A DNA stretch of 64,000 nucleotides from Albidovulum aestuarii. Its GTDB lineage: Bacteria; Pseudomonadota; Alphaproteobacteria; Rhodobacterales; Rhodobacteraceae. The notes beneath the pieces were generated by a model, which was given only the letters and a program-made list of their open reading frames with translations, was not told the DNA's origin and made no database searches. Both the position numbers and the translations under genes were made by a program. This document shows, in pieces, positions 44,896-54,244 of the stretch (the first letter of the stretch is position 1; the number at the start of each line of letters is the position of its first letter). The stretch is from assembly GCF_029961185.1 (NCBI RefSeq), contig NZ_JASBQQ010000002.1:124001-188000 (forward strand), in the 5' to 3' direction.

Positions 44896-46173
44896 TTACG
44901 CCACCCGCGCGCCCGACGGCGGCCGGATCACGGCGTCGGTGATCGTGTCTCTGACGTTGATCCACTCAGAGACAAAGTTCCGGTTGGTCGTCGGGTGGAA
45001 GTACATATCCCCATCGACATCGCCACCCTGCATCCAGACGTCGCGAAACCGAAACGGCCCGTTGAAGTTGGGCAGGCCGAGGTCATCAATCTGAACGCTG
45101 AAGGTTTGATAGTCGTCGCGGTAGTGCACGACACCATCGAGGGTGACTTCCTCGACAAGGAAATCCTTGCCATTGTCGCGAACACCCCTGACCATGTTGT
45201 TGATCACGCCCCGGTACTGTGGATCGGGGCAGGCCCGCTGATCGATCAGCGTGTTCTTGATCGTGACACCGCCGACAGCCGCCGTGACGGTATAGGTGTC
45301 GGGATGGCGCCGGTCGCCCGGGGCCGCCCATCGTGGGCCATGATAGCAGTCCTCATAGACCGTGCCACCGAACGGCGAGCCACCCACCTTGAGGTGATCC
45401 GAGGAAAAGCCCTCAATCCGGGGGCGGAGCATGTGGCCCAGATGACCACACCGGTAATCCTTCCCCGTACCGCTGCCACGCTGCCACAGGAGAGCCGGTG
45501 CGCCAGCATCCTTCCCCATGCAGCCGATGGCCTCCAGGTCCTCGATCACATCGATACCACCGGTCGGATAGATATCGATGATGCCGCCCGCGTTGCGCCC
45601 TGGACGGTCCCGGATCAGAAGCCCGGCAAATCCGGCCATGCGGCTCTTCACGATGAGCTTCCGGTCACCAACATCCAGCGGCTTCATGATGCCACCCGAA
45701 AACCCGTTTATGATGACGGCGTCCGGCGTCACATCGATGCCTTGCGGCAGTGGATCACGTCCGGCGACAAGCATGTCGCTTTTGTCCATGATCCCATTCG
45801 GCGTGGAGCGATCATACAGCCCCTCGATGTATGCGCGGCGCGCTGAAGGCGAAACCGGGGGCTTGGGTGCCGCAGGCGGCGGCGGGGCGGGCGCAGGGTC
45901 AGGCGCAGGCGCTTCCTCATCTGGCGGGCTCTCAGGCTCAGAAGGCGCTTCACCCTCCGGCTCTTCGGTCGGCGGCTCTTCCGCGGGCGGTTTCGGGCCT
46001 TCCTCAACAGGCTCATCGGGTGCAGGGGGATCGGTTTCGGCAGGCGTCTCGCCCTCGTATTCACCGTGCGGCAAACCGCCGGTTTCCAGATCCTCGATCA
46101 GAGCGTTGATGCCCGCAACGGCAGTATCGCGGATGTCTTCGAGCATGGCGATGGTCGCCGTGAGACGTGTCAT
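44896..46173 (-). CDS. Beta-helix tail/fibre protein with acidic-proline stalk
   Basis: The 425-aa protein has a short helical N-terminus, then ~75 residues of Pro/Glu/Ala (ETDPPAPDEPVEEGPKPPAE and on) forming a flexible stalk. A parallel beta-helix-like C-terminal domain follows (VIINGFSGGIMKPLDVGDRK, GGIIDIYPTGGIDVIEDLEA, VTIKNTLIDQRACPD). AGGAGAACGCTC precedes the start. It likely binds or degrades surface polysaccharide. Confidence 0.6.
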   Translation of the reverse strand: MTRLTATIAMLEDIRDTAVAGINALIEDLETGGLPHGEYEGETPAETDPPAPDEPVEEGPKPPAEEPPTEEPEGEAPSEPESPPDEEAPAPDPAPAPPPPAAPKPPVSPSARRAYIEGLYDRSTPNGIMDKSDMLVAGRDPLPQGIDVTPDAVIINGFSGGIMKPLDVGDRKLIVKSRMAGFAGLLIRDRPGRNAGGIIDIYPTGGIDVIEDLEAIGCMGKDAGAPALLWQRGSGTGKDYRCGHLGHMLRPRIEGFSSDHLKVGGSPFGGTVYEDCYHGPRWAAPGDRRHPDTYTVTAAVGGVTIKNTLIDQRACPDPQYRGVINNMVRGVRDNGKDFLVEEVTLDGVVHYRDDYQTFSVQIDDLGLPNFNGPFRFRDVWMQGGDVDGDMYFHPTTNRNFVSEWINVRDTITDAVIRPPSGARVA

Positions 46174-46205
46174 GAGCGTTCTCCTGTGAAGGGAATGAGA
46201 TGCCG

Positions 46206-46583
46206 CTAGATCGCGGGCTTGATGTGGATTTCGAGATGGCTGTAGCCGGGATCGACAACTGGCTGCCCGCCGACCTGGTAAGTGAATTCACCAAGGAATT
46301 CGCCGGGCGTGTCCACGTCACCCGCAACGGGCTGGTAGATCAGAACGCCATCGGTGGCGGCGAAGGTCTGCGACGACCCGTCCGGCAAGGTGTAGGTGCC
46401 AGCGCCCAAGACACCCGCTTGATTATCGACCTTGCGGGTCGTGCTGCCGCGCGGAACCATCGAAAACGTGACACCCGTCACACCGGTCAGATCGACCGGC
46501 GTGCCCGCATCGGTCAGGAGTTGCAGCGCCCAAGCGCGCCCAACGGTGCCTTGGGTGATGTAGATTGCCGGTCTGTTGCTCAC
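46206..46583 (-). CDS. Baseplate/fibre-associated beta-sandwich protein (125 aa)
   Basis: The product (TQGTVGRAWALQLLTDAGTP, VDLTGVTGVTFSMVPRG, GEFLGEFTYQVGGQPVVDPG) resembles small phage BppU-N-like domains. Its ATG overlaps the stop of the 797-aa fibre gene (ATGA, 46580-46583), so the two are made together. The role is inferred only from position. Confidence 0.5.
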   Translation of the reverse strand: MSNRPAIYITQGTVGRAWALQLLTDAGTPVDLTGVTGVTFSMVPRGSTTRKVDNQAGVLGAGTYTLPDGSSQTFAATDGVLIYQPVAGDVDTPGEFLGEFTYQVGGQPVVDPGYSHLEIHIKPAI

Positions 46584-48973
46584 GATCCGCCTCCGATTGC
46601 TTTTGCCCTGCCCCGCATACCGGGTGCGTTCGCCGCGACCATTCCGCCGGGCGCGCGGAACGATGGCCGCCTGTAGCCCGCTAGAACGATGTGATTGATG
46701 GCCGCCGGATCGACGACCGTGCCTGCGCCCGCACCGGTGAGCGGCATGGAGCCGTCCCCGGCGCCATCATCGTCAACCGAACCTGCCCCCACGCCGGTAA
46801 GTGGTGACGCGCCCGAGCCAGTGCCCGTGTCATCGACCGAGGCGGAGCCGGAGCCGCTGAGCGGCGAAGTGCCAGCGCCCGTGCCGGTATCCTGAACTGC
46901 GCCCGAGCCAGAGCCTGTCAGTGGGGCCGAGCCACTGCCGCTGCCGGTATCGTCAACTGACCCGCCGCCGGAGCCGGAAAGTGGCGCTGTACCAGCCCCG
47001 ACACCATCATCAGCGACCTCACCAGCGCCAGCGCCCGAGAGCGGCATGGAACCTGCGCCCACACCCTCGACCGGGGCCGAACCAACTACGCCATCCCCTG
47101 TACCGCTGAGCGGGAACGACCCGCTGCCGGTGCCTTCGTCATCGACCGCGCCGGCCGCAGACCCGGAGAGGGGCGCGGAGCCTGAGCCGGAAGCTTCCAC
47201 GTCAACGCTGCCTGACGCAGCCCCACCGAGCGTTTGCGTGCCGGAGCCCTGCCCGTCGTCCGCAACATCGCCAGCGCCGGAGCCGGATAGAGGCATGGTC
47301 CCCGCGCCATCGCCTTCGTCTTCGACTGAACCAGCACCAGTGCCAGACAGCGGCATCGAGCCGTCGCCGGTCCCTTCAAGCGGCGCTGCGCCGACATCAC
47401 CCGTACCCGAGCCACTGAGCGGCAGGGACCCAGCGCCGGTACCTTCATCATCAACCGATCCAGCGCCGGAGCCGCCAATCGGCTGCGAGCCTGACCCCGT
47501 ACCTTCATCGTCGACCGATCCAGCCCCTGACCCTGAGAGAGAGGTCGAACCAGCACCAGTACCGGTGATCTCGCTGACCACGTCAAACGGCAGGCCATCG
47601 CCGCCGAAGTGGTAGTCTTTCGCCTCATTGGCTGTCAGCGTGCGGCCCCAGAACCGCACCCGCTTCATCCAGCCATCGAGACCGGCGTCACCCGATACAC
47701 CGATCTGGAACGGCGCTGACGTATCAAAGAGCGAGGTCGGGAAGCCCGTGACCCGGCCGATCAGGCTACCATCGATGTAGAAATCAGCTGCACCGGCGGG
47801 CGCATCGAAGGACATGACACCGGTGTGCGGCGCACCACCGCTACCAATCTGCGCGGTGACATCAACACCGCTCTGGAAGTTGCTGGTGCCGCTTGATGAC
47901 GCGGCCAGTTCAAAATACCGGTCTGAAACATCAGTTCGGATCGTGAGAAAAAAACTTCTCTCGTTGATCGCGCCGTTGTTCTTGATGACGAGGATCGTAT
48001 TCGACCCGGACGGGTTGAAACTGTCCAGTTGAAACGCGAAGGCCACCGCAAAACTGCCAGAAGGCCCAAGACCGACCTGCTGAGCATCGGAGATGCTTAA
48101 AAATTCGTTGTTCGCACGATCGAATACCGCAACCTCGGTGCCGGAGATATTCGCCGACGGCACGGTTCCATTGTCGTCAAGGTCGTTCGGCCCGTGACTG
48201 TCGATCCGGGCCACCGCCACCGATCCGTCGCTGACCTCATCCAGTTCCCACGCGCTGACCAGCCCGGTCATAAGCGTGGGATGCTCGGTCATAGATGTCA
48301 GAACGTAACCGCCACCAGAGCCGCTGAGCGGCATCGATCCCGAGCCAGCGCCCTGATCATCGACGGACCCCGCCCCTGATCCGGTCAGGGCTGCTGACCC
48401 TGCCCCGGTGCCCGTGTCATCGACAGACCCGCCGCCGGTACCACTCAGAGGCTGGGAACCCGCCCCAGTGCCCGTTATGGTGACAGACCCATCCGGTGTT
48501 TCAACCTCGGCCCAGCTGACGCCCGCACCGCGCCGGTTTGCCGGGCTTCCGCCGCCGCCCGTGGCGACGAACTTGATCCGAAGATCGTTCCAGTCGCTGA
48601 CCGCCGATGCAGCGAAGGTGAAGCTGCGTGCCGTCCAAGCGCCCGTGACAGCATGTACGCCGCTTGATGCAATGACAGTCGCGCCCTGCAAGAGTTGAAC
48701 GTCGAGATCGACGGCCGTGCCGCTGGAGTTGAGCGCGGTGCCGTTCAGCCATGCATCACGCCAGCGGACAGTGCAGGTGCCGCTGCCGGGCGTGCTGCCG
48801 GGATTGCTCAGGCCAAGTTCGCAGCCTGAGCCGTTGGGGTTGTTGCCGGAATAGACGAAGTCGGTATTGCTGGCCGTCGCTTCATCGACGTTCTGATAGA
48901 TGCCACTCGTGGTCGGCGTACCTGCCCACGACGATATGGCAACATCAGCATCAGGCCGAAGAAACTGCGCCAT
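46580..48973 (-). CDS. Large repeat-containing tail fibre with LamG-like domain
   Basis: The 797-aa protein has an N-terminal jelly-roll-like domain (~1-165; FVYSGNNPNGSGCELGLSNP), three 20-residue Gly/Ser repeats, and a LamG/ConA-like domain (~225-465; SFAVAFAFQLDSFNPSGSNT, VRFWGRTLTANEAKDYHFGG). Fourteen more repeats of the form GTGAGSxPLSGSGAGSVDDE follow, then a short basic C-terminus. The repeats look like a flexible or glycine-zipper stalk. The module plan suggests a host-binding fibre. Confidence 0.7.
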   Translation of the reverse strand: MAQFLRPDADVAISSWAGTPTTSGIYQNVDEATASNTDFVYSGNNPNGSGCELGLSNPGSTPGSGTCTVRWRDAWLNGTALNSSGTAVDLDVQLLQGATVIASSGVHAVTGAWTARSFTFAASAVSDWNDLRIKFVATGGGGSPANRRGAGVSWAEVETPDGSVTITGTGAGSQPLSGTGGGSVDDTGTGAGSAALTGSGAGSVDDQGAGSGSMPLSGSGGGYVLTSMTEHPTLMTGLVSAWELDEVSDGSVAVARIDSHGPNDLDDNGTVPSANISGTEVAVFDRANNEFLSISDAQQVGLGPSGSFAVAFAFQLDSFNPSGSNTILVIKNNGAINERSFFLTIRTDVSDRYFELAASSSGTSNFQSGVDVTAQIGSGGAPHTGVMSFDAPAGAADFYIDGSLIGRVTGFPTSLFDTSAPFQIGVSGDAGLDGWMKRVRFWGRTLTANEAKDYHFGGDGLPFDVVSEITGTGAGSTSLSGSGAGSVDDEGTGSGSQPIGGSGAGSVDDEGTGAGSLPLSGSGTGDVGAAPLEGTGDGSMPLSGTGAGSVEDEGDGAGTMPLSGSGAGDVADDGQGSGTQTLGGAASGSVDVEASGSGSAPLSGSAAGAVDDEGTGSGSFPLSGTGDGVVGSAPVEGVGAGSMPLSGAGAGEVADDGVGAGTAPLSGSGGGSVDDTGSGSGSAPLTGSGSGAVQDTGTGAGTSPLSGSGSASVDDTGTGSGASPLTGVGAGSVDDDGAGDGSMPLTGAGAGTVVDPAAINHIVLAGYRRPSFRAPGGMVAANAPGMRGRAKAIGGGS
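46706..47563 (-). repeat. Fourteen tandem 60-66 bp coding repeats (C-terminal block)
   Basis: The block encodes 14 units of 20 residues; units 3 and 8 are 23 residues with VGxAPxE inserts. SMPL occurs at units 4, 9 and 14, a five-unit higher-order period. The repeats end 41 residues before the stop. Confidence 0.8.
48293..48472 (-). repeat. Three tandem 60 bp coding repeats (N-terminal block)
   Basis: Three 20-residue units of the same family lie before the LamG-like domain of the 797-aa fibre. Confidence 0.75.
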
Positions 48974-49024
48974 TGACTACCCCGGATAGACCTGGACGGG
49001 CCGACAAAACGGCCCGCGCCTGGA

Positions 49025-49492
49025 TCAGTTGGAAATCGTGAACGAGGTGATCGTCACTGCCTGGCCGGTGGCGATGGACGTGTTCTGCAACTGGATATCG
49101 CCACCGCCGCCTGTTGCGGTAACCGAGCCCTGAATGTGACAGGTCGCGCCCGCCTTGATGCGAAAGTGGCCCGCCGTGCCTGTGGCATCAGCGGAGGCAT
49201 CCTGCCAAGTCCCGAGCTTTGCCTTCGACCCTGCCGACGCGGCAGCCATCCAGTCCGAAGGCAATGTCATCGTTACGAGCACTGTGCCACTGTCGGCAGT
49301 CGCACAGTTGGCGGGGGCCGCACCGGATCGGATTTCCAGCGTCGGGGCCGTGCCGATGGTTGTCTCGATCGCGTCGAGTGCGGCATTGCGCGTCGCATCA
49401 GAGAACTGGAATGCCGCCAATGCCGGGGCTGCGGCAAAAACGAGCGCGAAGACGAAAGCCAGAAGCGTTTTGAAGACATGGGTAAGTTTCAC
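49025..49492 (-). CDS. Phage structural-type protein with Sec signal peptide
   Basis: The 155-aa product begins with a strong signal peptide (MKLTHVFKTLLAFVFALVFA, cleavage near APALA-A). It continues FQFSDATRNAALDAIETTIG, LEIRSGAAPANC, LPSDWMAAASAGSKAKLGTW and HFRIKAGATCHIQGSVTATG. The body is a family I recall as a small, unexported protein in many tail-fibre regions. The fused signal peptide is therefore unusual. Confidence 0.65.
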   Translation of the reverse strand: MKLTHVFKTLLAFVFALVFAAAPALAAFQFSDATRNAALDAIETTIGTAPTLEIRSGAAPANCATADSGTVLVTMTLPSDWMAAASAGSKAKLGTWQDASADATGTAGHFRIKAGATCHIQGSVTATGGGGDIQLQNTSIATGQAVTITSFTISN

Positions 49493-49538
49493 GGGAATCT
49501 CCTTTCCGTGTTAGGTTGTCGTGATGAAGGTGAAAAGT

Positions 49539-51188
49539 TCAGGCGATGCGACGAATTCGGATCGCGCCACCTAGAGTGCTGTTAGATCCAGCGGACTGAC
49601 CCTGAAGTGTCAACTGAATGGTCCCAGCGGCAGTGACCGTGGCAAAACCTTTGCCTGTGCCACGGTAGTTCTCGTTGGCGGCATGGTTTGCGCCCTGCCA
49701 CACGTCGATTGCGGCACCGAGGTCGAAGGTTGCCGTTCCGGTTCCGCCAGACTGAACACCGAACAGTTTCGTGAGACCTGCTGTGCCTCCCTTCAGCGCC
49801 TCGAACTCAAAACTGACCTCGTAGACCTCGCCAACTGCAGCATCGGGGATCGACTTCGAAACGATGTTGGTGGTCGAGTTTGTGACGGTCACGCCCGTCG
49901 CCGAGTTAACCAGACCGGCCCCATTGTCGAAGGAAACGACGTTGCTCTCTCCCGAACCGCCAGAGAAAGTTACAGTTTGATAGGTCGCCTTCGCGGACGC
50001 ATTGAACGCGCGTATGTCGCGGAAGTCATTGTTAATCGAGTTGGCGTCAGTCAGGTCGATGCCGCTGTCGCAGTTCCGCAAGATATCGCCATCAAACCGG
50101 CACCGCTTGGCATTCGTGACTGTGCCGGCCTTAACCGTTCCGGGAGTGCCAGTCGTGTTAAATCCGGAAACCACGTTTTCACCAACGTGCATCTCCGAAA
50201 GTGTATCAAATTCATAGGCCTGCCAGTTCACGCCATCGACATTTGTGAACCGGTAAAGCTCACAGTCCTTGATCCAACCCTCGTAAAGGTTCTTCGCAAT
50301 GATGCAGCGTTCGGATGCGTTGATGTGAACACCCTCCACCCACAAGCCAGGATCGACCTGATCCGTGCCCGCCACAAGATCGAGGAAGTCCACATTTAGA
50401 CCGTAGCGGCAGTTAATGAGTTGACCGCCGGATATTGCGACGCCTTCCATACGGCCTGAAAACCTACCACCAGTCTCACAAGCCCGAACGTGCACGCGTG
50501 ACATGTCAGTTGTGACCGGCGAGCCATCATCCGTCGAGGTCATGTGGTATCCGGTAGTGCCTGCTAAGTATTCCCGGTCATGCGTCCCGGACGATGCGGC
50601 GAGGTTCCGTCTGCCTCTGATGTGGACTGCTCCGATGTCAGCGTTAGACACGTTATCGCCATAGAGCCCGACCGTCCAAGCGCCTGTTGTCGCGTCCGCA
50701 CCACCGATTTGCAGGCCATCGCCCAGCTTGACCAGTTCCTCATGCCTGTTCGACGCGAGAACCGCAGCGGTGTAGGTGATCGAAAGCCCGTTGCCGCTGG
50801 CCGCCTGCGTGGTGCGGATCTCGCAGTCATCCCAATCAACGGAATAGACGCCGGTATGATGCAGTTGCACCCCGTCAGTCCCGCCGGAGAATTTGAGAAC
50901 ACCGCCGCGTACATGCGTATTGACGTTCGGCGCTGAGATGGTTGAGGCGCAAGCGAAAACAGCGTGGCGCGGGTTTCGAATGGGGGTGCCCGACCTCAGT
51001 GCAAGCTGCACCGCAGCAGCATCATTCGTGACACCGTCTCCGACCGCCCCGAAATCGTAGAACGTCAGCGCGCGAGTATCCTCGAAATGCCGGAGGTAGT
51101 CGCGGATTTCGGCTTTGTCCGGGTTGTGTGGGGATGGAGAGCCGTCGCGCCAGATCTGCGCGGCCCCGCCATGCGGAAACGCTACCAT
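49539..51188 (-). CDS. Pectate-lyase-like tail spike (Pectate_lyase_3)
   Basis: The 549-aa protein has a short N-terminal adaptor, then TFYDFGAVGDGVTNDAAAVQ, the diagnostic opening of phage right-handed beta-helix spikes. A long beta-helix follows (VHIRGRRNLAASSGT, GLNVDFLDLVAGTDQVDPGL). The C-terminal ~110 residues form a jelly-roll-like domain (VYEVSFEFEALKGGTAGLTK). It probably acts as a depolymerase or receptor-binding spike. Confidence 0.72.
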   Translation of the reverse strand: MVAFPHGGAAQIWRDGSPSPHNPDKAEIRDYLRHFEDTRALTFYDFGAVGDGVTNDAAAVQLALRSGTPIRNPRHAVFACASTISAPNVNTHVRGGVLKFSGGTDGVQLHHTGVYSVDWDDCEIRTTQAASGNGLSITYTAAVLASNRHEELVKLGDGLQIGGADATTGAWTVGLYGDNVSNADIGAVHIRGRRNLAASSGTHDREYLAGTTGYHMTSTDDGSPVTTDMSRVHVRACETGGRFSGRMEGVAISGGQLINCRYGLNVDFLDLVAGTDQVDPGLWVEGVHINASERCIIAKNLYEGWIKDCELYRFTNVDGVNWQAYEFDTLSEMHVGENVVSGFNTTGTPGTVKAGTVTNAKRCRFDGDILRNCDSGIDLTDANSINNDFRDIRAFNASAKATYQTVTFSGGSGESNVVSFDNGAGLVNSATGVTVTNSTTNIVSKSIPDAAVGEVYEVSFEFEALKGGTAGLTKLFGVQSGGTGTATFDLGAAIDVWQGANHAANENYRGTGKGFATVTAAGTIQLTLQGQSAGSNSTLGGAIRIRRIA

Positions 51189-51210
51189 CGTTTGTTCCTG
51201 TCCATGGTTT

Positions 51211-53241
51211 CTAGGTGATTGTCTGCGTCACGGGCCCGGCGTCGGCAGCATTGGCAACGCCAGAAACATTAATTGACCGAGCGGTCCAGTCGAACGTTCC
51301 AGCTCCGCTCGCATCGTCAAAAGCCACGGCTTCAGACGGGTCGTTGAAGAACGTGGCGATCAATACAGCGTCCCGATAGATCTGCGTCTTCCATATGTTC
51401 GCCGAGGCCGATGCCGTGAACGTCACATGCGCGACACCACCGGTTTGGTCGGTCACGTTTAGTGATGTAGGTGCGGCGGGCGCCGACGTGCTGGCCAGCG
51501 CCTGAATGTTTGTCTCTGTGACAAATCCCCCAGAAGTTCCGTCGGAGGCCACGAACGCCAACCGCAGGTCATAGTATGCCCCGTCCGTCAACCCTCCAAT
51601 TGCTGCCGTTGTTGCCGCGGGGTTCAGAGGTACAGCCCTCCATGCGCTGCCCCCAGCAGAGGTGTACTCCAGCCGGGGCGAAAGCGCGTCACTGGATGGC
51701 GGATCCCAGACGGCCGCAATGCCCGCAGAGAACGTGTTGGCTGATACCTGAACGCCCTGTGGACCGGCAGTGAAGTTCGTCGGGTCCGGGATCCCTAGGG
51801 AAACGTCAGGGTCCGGCAAGAGTTGCGGCGTGCCTTCCTCGGAAGTTGTCCATGTGTAGGCTGCAGCCTCGTCCAGCGACAGCGCATAGGTGACGGCCCC
51901 GGTCGTGATGTCGAGTGAATAACTGTCCACTCGAAACACACCACTAATCCCCGCTTCGGGAATGTCCAGGCTTACGGTCGGCTCATACAGCGCCTTAATC
52001 GCGCTCGGCCTCCATCGTGCGACCAACTTTTTGCGCGGATTGTCACGGGCCAACTTGATCTTTGCTGCGGTGCGCGCCTGACGATGTGACGGCGAATAAT
52101 TTAGATCCGTCAGTGGGCCGGTAAGTTCTTCACCGTCATCGGTTTCTCGTGCCGCATCATTCCACGCCTCCCCCTCCGTCTGCGCATAAGCAAGCGAAGG
52201 ATCGACATATGAGAACGGCAGCGTGTTATAGCGCTCGATTAGGTCAGGCCCGTGCGAATACTCTTCGAACTCTAGCAAATCGGCGCTGGTCAGCGTCACT
52301 GTGGGTGCGCGGTAGGCTCCCACCTCAACGCCAATCTTTCCGTTTGGCAAAAGCCGAATATCGCCAGCACAAGCGTTGAGCATACGCCTGACCACATCGC
52401 CTGGGCGTTCGTTCAACGCGTAGGTTCCGGCAAGCCTCCATCGAGCCTCAGCACCCCCGGCAACTAACGCGACCTGACCATCAGCAAGATCCGCCTCAAT
52501 TGCGAGCGCCGCATAGTCCACCGTTCCGGGACGATTGAAGCCATCCGGACTTTCAATCATGTCAGCTATTACAAGGGCGGCGTTATCCGAATAAGCTGTG
52601 GCGAGGGTGCGAGGGTCGTAAACCTTCGATGTGCGCGCCACGATCTCGATTGCTGGCTCGTTGTTCGGATAGACTCTGCGAAAATCATCCGGCGGAACTT
52701 GCTCTGCAATTGTAAGGCTCGTCCAGAGGCCGTCCAGACGGTGTGTGTTGTCCCAATCAGACCAAATCGCAGTCACTTCACTGTAATGCGTTTCGGGAAT
52801 TACCCCAAGCCGCGTCTTGATCTGGACCCGCTTCGTGCCGTTCGAGGTGTATTGAGTCTCGGTTACAAACCCAGAGCCATCAAGCGTCACTTCCCCCTTG
52901 TTAAGGAAGTACTTCTCAGTTCCGTCAATCTCGCCGTGGCCGTGGACAATGACACGGTAGAACTTGCCTGCACGGGTGCGGAAAAATACTGCGGTTCCGC
53001 CAACACGAACGCGTCCATAGTGCTTCATCCTTGGCCCGATTGGCTGGCGGATATTGAGCTGAATATCCTCCGGCTTAGGAGCCTTCGGAGTGTCAGGGGC
53101 GAATGCTGCCGACAGCAATAGTGACCCAGCAATGCTAACGGCAATTCCACCAATTGTCAGGGTGCCCGCTGCCGTGAACAAAGCCAGAGTCCCGCCCGCT
53201 CCGAAGACGGCAGGAGCGATGAATGCTAATGCCTGCGGCAT
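51211..53241 (-). CDS. Tail tip/host-specificity protein (gpJ-like) with FN3 domains
   Basis: The 676-aa protein opens with hydrophobic segments (MPQALAFIAPAVFGAGGTLA) and then the tip core (PIGPRMKHYGRVRVGGTAVF, WSDWDNTHRLDGLWTSLTIA, EFEEYSHGPDLIERYNTLPF). It ends with two FN3-like domains (~480-670; AAIGGLTDGAYYDLRLAFVA). It is the central fibre/tip component that contacts the host. Its start overlaps the peptidase-like gene by 16 bases; MEPD at 53253 is an alternative start. Confidence 0.8.
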   Translation of the reverse strand: MPQALAFIAPAVFGAGGTLALFTAAGTLTIGGIAVSIAGSLLLSAAFAPDTPKAPKPEDIQLNIRQPIGPRMKHYGRVRVGGTAVFFRTRAGKFYRVIVHGHGEIDGTEKYFLNKGEVTLDGSGFVTETQYTSNGTKRVQIKTRLGVIPETHYSEVTAIWSDWDNTHRLDGLWTSLTIAEQVPPDDFRRVYPNNEPAIEIVARTSKVYDPRTLATAYSDNAALVIADMIESPDGFNRPGTVDYAALAIEADLADGQVALVAGGAEARWRLAGTYALNERPGDVVRRMLNACAGDIRLLPNGKIGVEVGAYRAPTVTLTSADLLEFEEYSHGPDLIERYNTLPFSYVDPSLAYAQTEGEAWNDAARETDDGEELTGPLTDLNYSPSHRQARTAAKIKLARDNPRKKLVARWRPSAIKALYEPTVSLDIPEAGISGVFRVDSYSLDITTGAVTYALSLDEAAAYTWTTSEEGTPQLLPDPDVSLGIPDPTNFTAGPQGVQVSANTFSAGIAAVWDPPSSDALSPRLEYTSAGGSAWRAVPLNPAATTAAIGGLTDGAYYDLRLAFVASDGTSGGFVTETNIQALASTSAPAAPTSLNVTDQTGGVAHVTFTASASANIWKTQIYRDAVLIATFFNDPSEAVAFDDASGAGTFDWTARSINVSGVANAADAGPVTQTIT

Positions 53242-53621
53242 GTCAGGCTCCACCCGTCCAAAATGGTGAACTCAGCCGGGCAAAACAGCCCATTCTCTGT
53301 CTTCACAAAGAGCCTCCCCCCGCTCAAAACTCCACACATGGTCCGCCCACGAACCTTCGCCACACAGACACCGTTTTCCTGCTCGCCTGAAGGAAACCCG
53401 GACATCATCTTGCGCGACAACTCAAGAAGCCCGCCGTGCTGCATAATCACCCGGCGGCACCCAAACGCAGTGTCGTAGGTTCCCCGGAAGCCTGCTGCCA
53501 AATCCTTACCGGTTGCCTCTGCGACCAGTGCAGCCGCCCAAGTCGCGCAGTCGTTTTGCCCCCATATGAATGGCTCGCATGCCGTTCGCGCCAAAAAAGG
53601 CGGGATCACCAGTCCGTCCAT
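53226..53621 (-). CDS. DUF6950/NlpC-P60-like tail assembly protein
   Basis: The 131-aa product contains GQNDCATWAAALVAEATGKD, the Cys nucleophile region typical of this small tail-tip family, then GLLELSRKMMSGFPSG and VKTENGLFCPAEF. It lies between the gpL-like and gpJ-like genes, the position of gpK in lambda-type tails. It may cut peptidoglycan during entry. Confidence 0.65.
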   Translation of the reverse strand: MDGLVIPPFLARTACEPFIWGQNDCATWAAALVAEATGKDLAAGFRGTYDTAFGCRRVIMQHGGLLELSRKMMSGFPSGEQENGVCVAKVRGRTMCGVLSGGRLFVKTENGLFCPAEFTILDGWSLTCRRH

Positions 53622-54244
53622 TTGGGGCTCGTGCTCATGACCTCTGGAACGTAGCGCAGGCCGTTATCAGTCGAATGGCGACGCTTCTGGTCTCTGTCCG
53701 TCAACAGACCAAACACCGGAGCCCCCTTGCGCGCAAGAAGCCCCTCGACCTTCATCGTCAGGATTGCTGCACTCGGAGAATAGCTTGCCGTCGCGTGCTG
53801 CATGAGACTCTTGTCAATTGCTATCGGCACCCCGACGGGGAAAGCCCGGCCATCGGAAAACGCGCCATCGAATAACTGAATGTACAGGTTCGCCTCGCGG
53901 CCACGGTAGTCTGAGGGATTGCCAATCAATTCCGGCAGGCGTGACGCGGCCTGCGTTGGGAGGCTCTCGTCGTTCAAGACCCCCCACGGCAGGCCAAGGT
54001 AGTATTCCCGGTATGGGGCGAGATCGTCGGGACCACCGTCGATATTGCTCATTCCGCCAAGCTCACCTGTGCCCACCCAGGTCCGCCCCCATAGCATATC
54101 AGTGAACGGCACATTCATATTGCTCAGGTACTGTGTTCCGCTGACAAACTTCAGTTCTAGTAGAACCGCCCAATGCACAGCCTCTTTTGCAAGCGCGTTC
54201 TCCACTGCCGTCGGGTTTGGCTGCGCAGCCAAGAGCCTGCTCAT
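53606..54244 (-). CDS. Tail tip protein (212 aa)
   Basis: The product (AVHWAVLLELKFVSGTQYLS, WVGTGELGGMSNIDGGPDDL, LNDESLPTQAASRLPELIGN) is placed where minor tail proteins sit before gpK/gpJ. It overlaps both neighbours (54241-54244 and 53606-53621). I recall similar proteins only as phage tail components. Confidence 0.6.
   Translation of the reverse strand: MSRLLAAQPNPTAVENALAKEAVHWAVLLELKFVSGTQYLSNMNVPFTDMLWGRTWVGTGELGGMSNIDGGPDDLAPYREYYLGLPWGVLNDESLPTQAASRLPELIGNPSDYRGREANLYIQLFDGAFSDGRAFPVGVPIAIDKSLMQHATASYSPSAAILTMKVEGLLARKGAPVFGLLTDRDQKRRHSTDNGLRYVPEVMSTSPKWTDW

Noticed and set aside
46695-47615. Long plus-strand frames rich in Pro/Ser/Glu opposite the fibre repeats
   Set aside because: They are the complement of Gly/Ser/Asp repeat codons. 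Repeat periodicity explains their openness.
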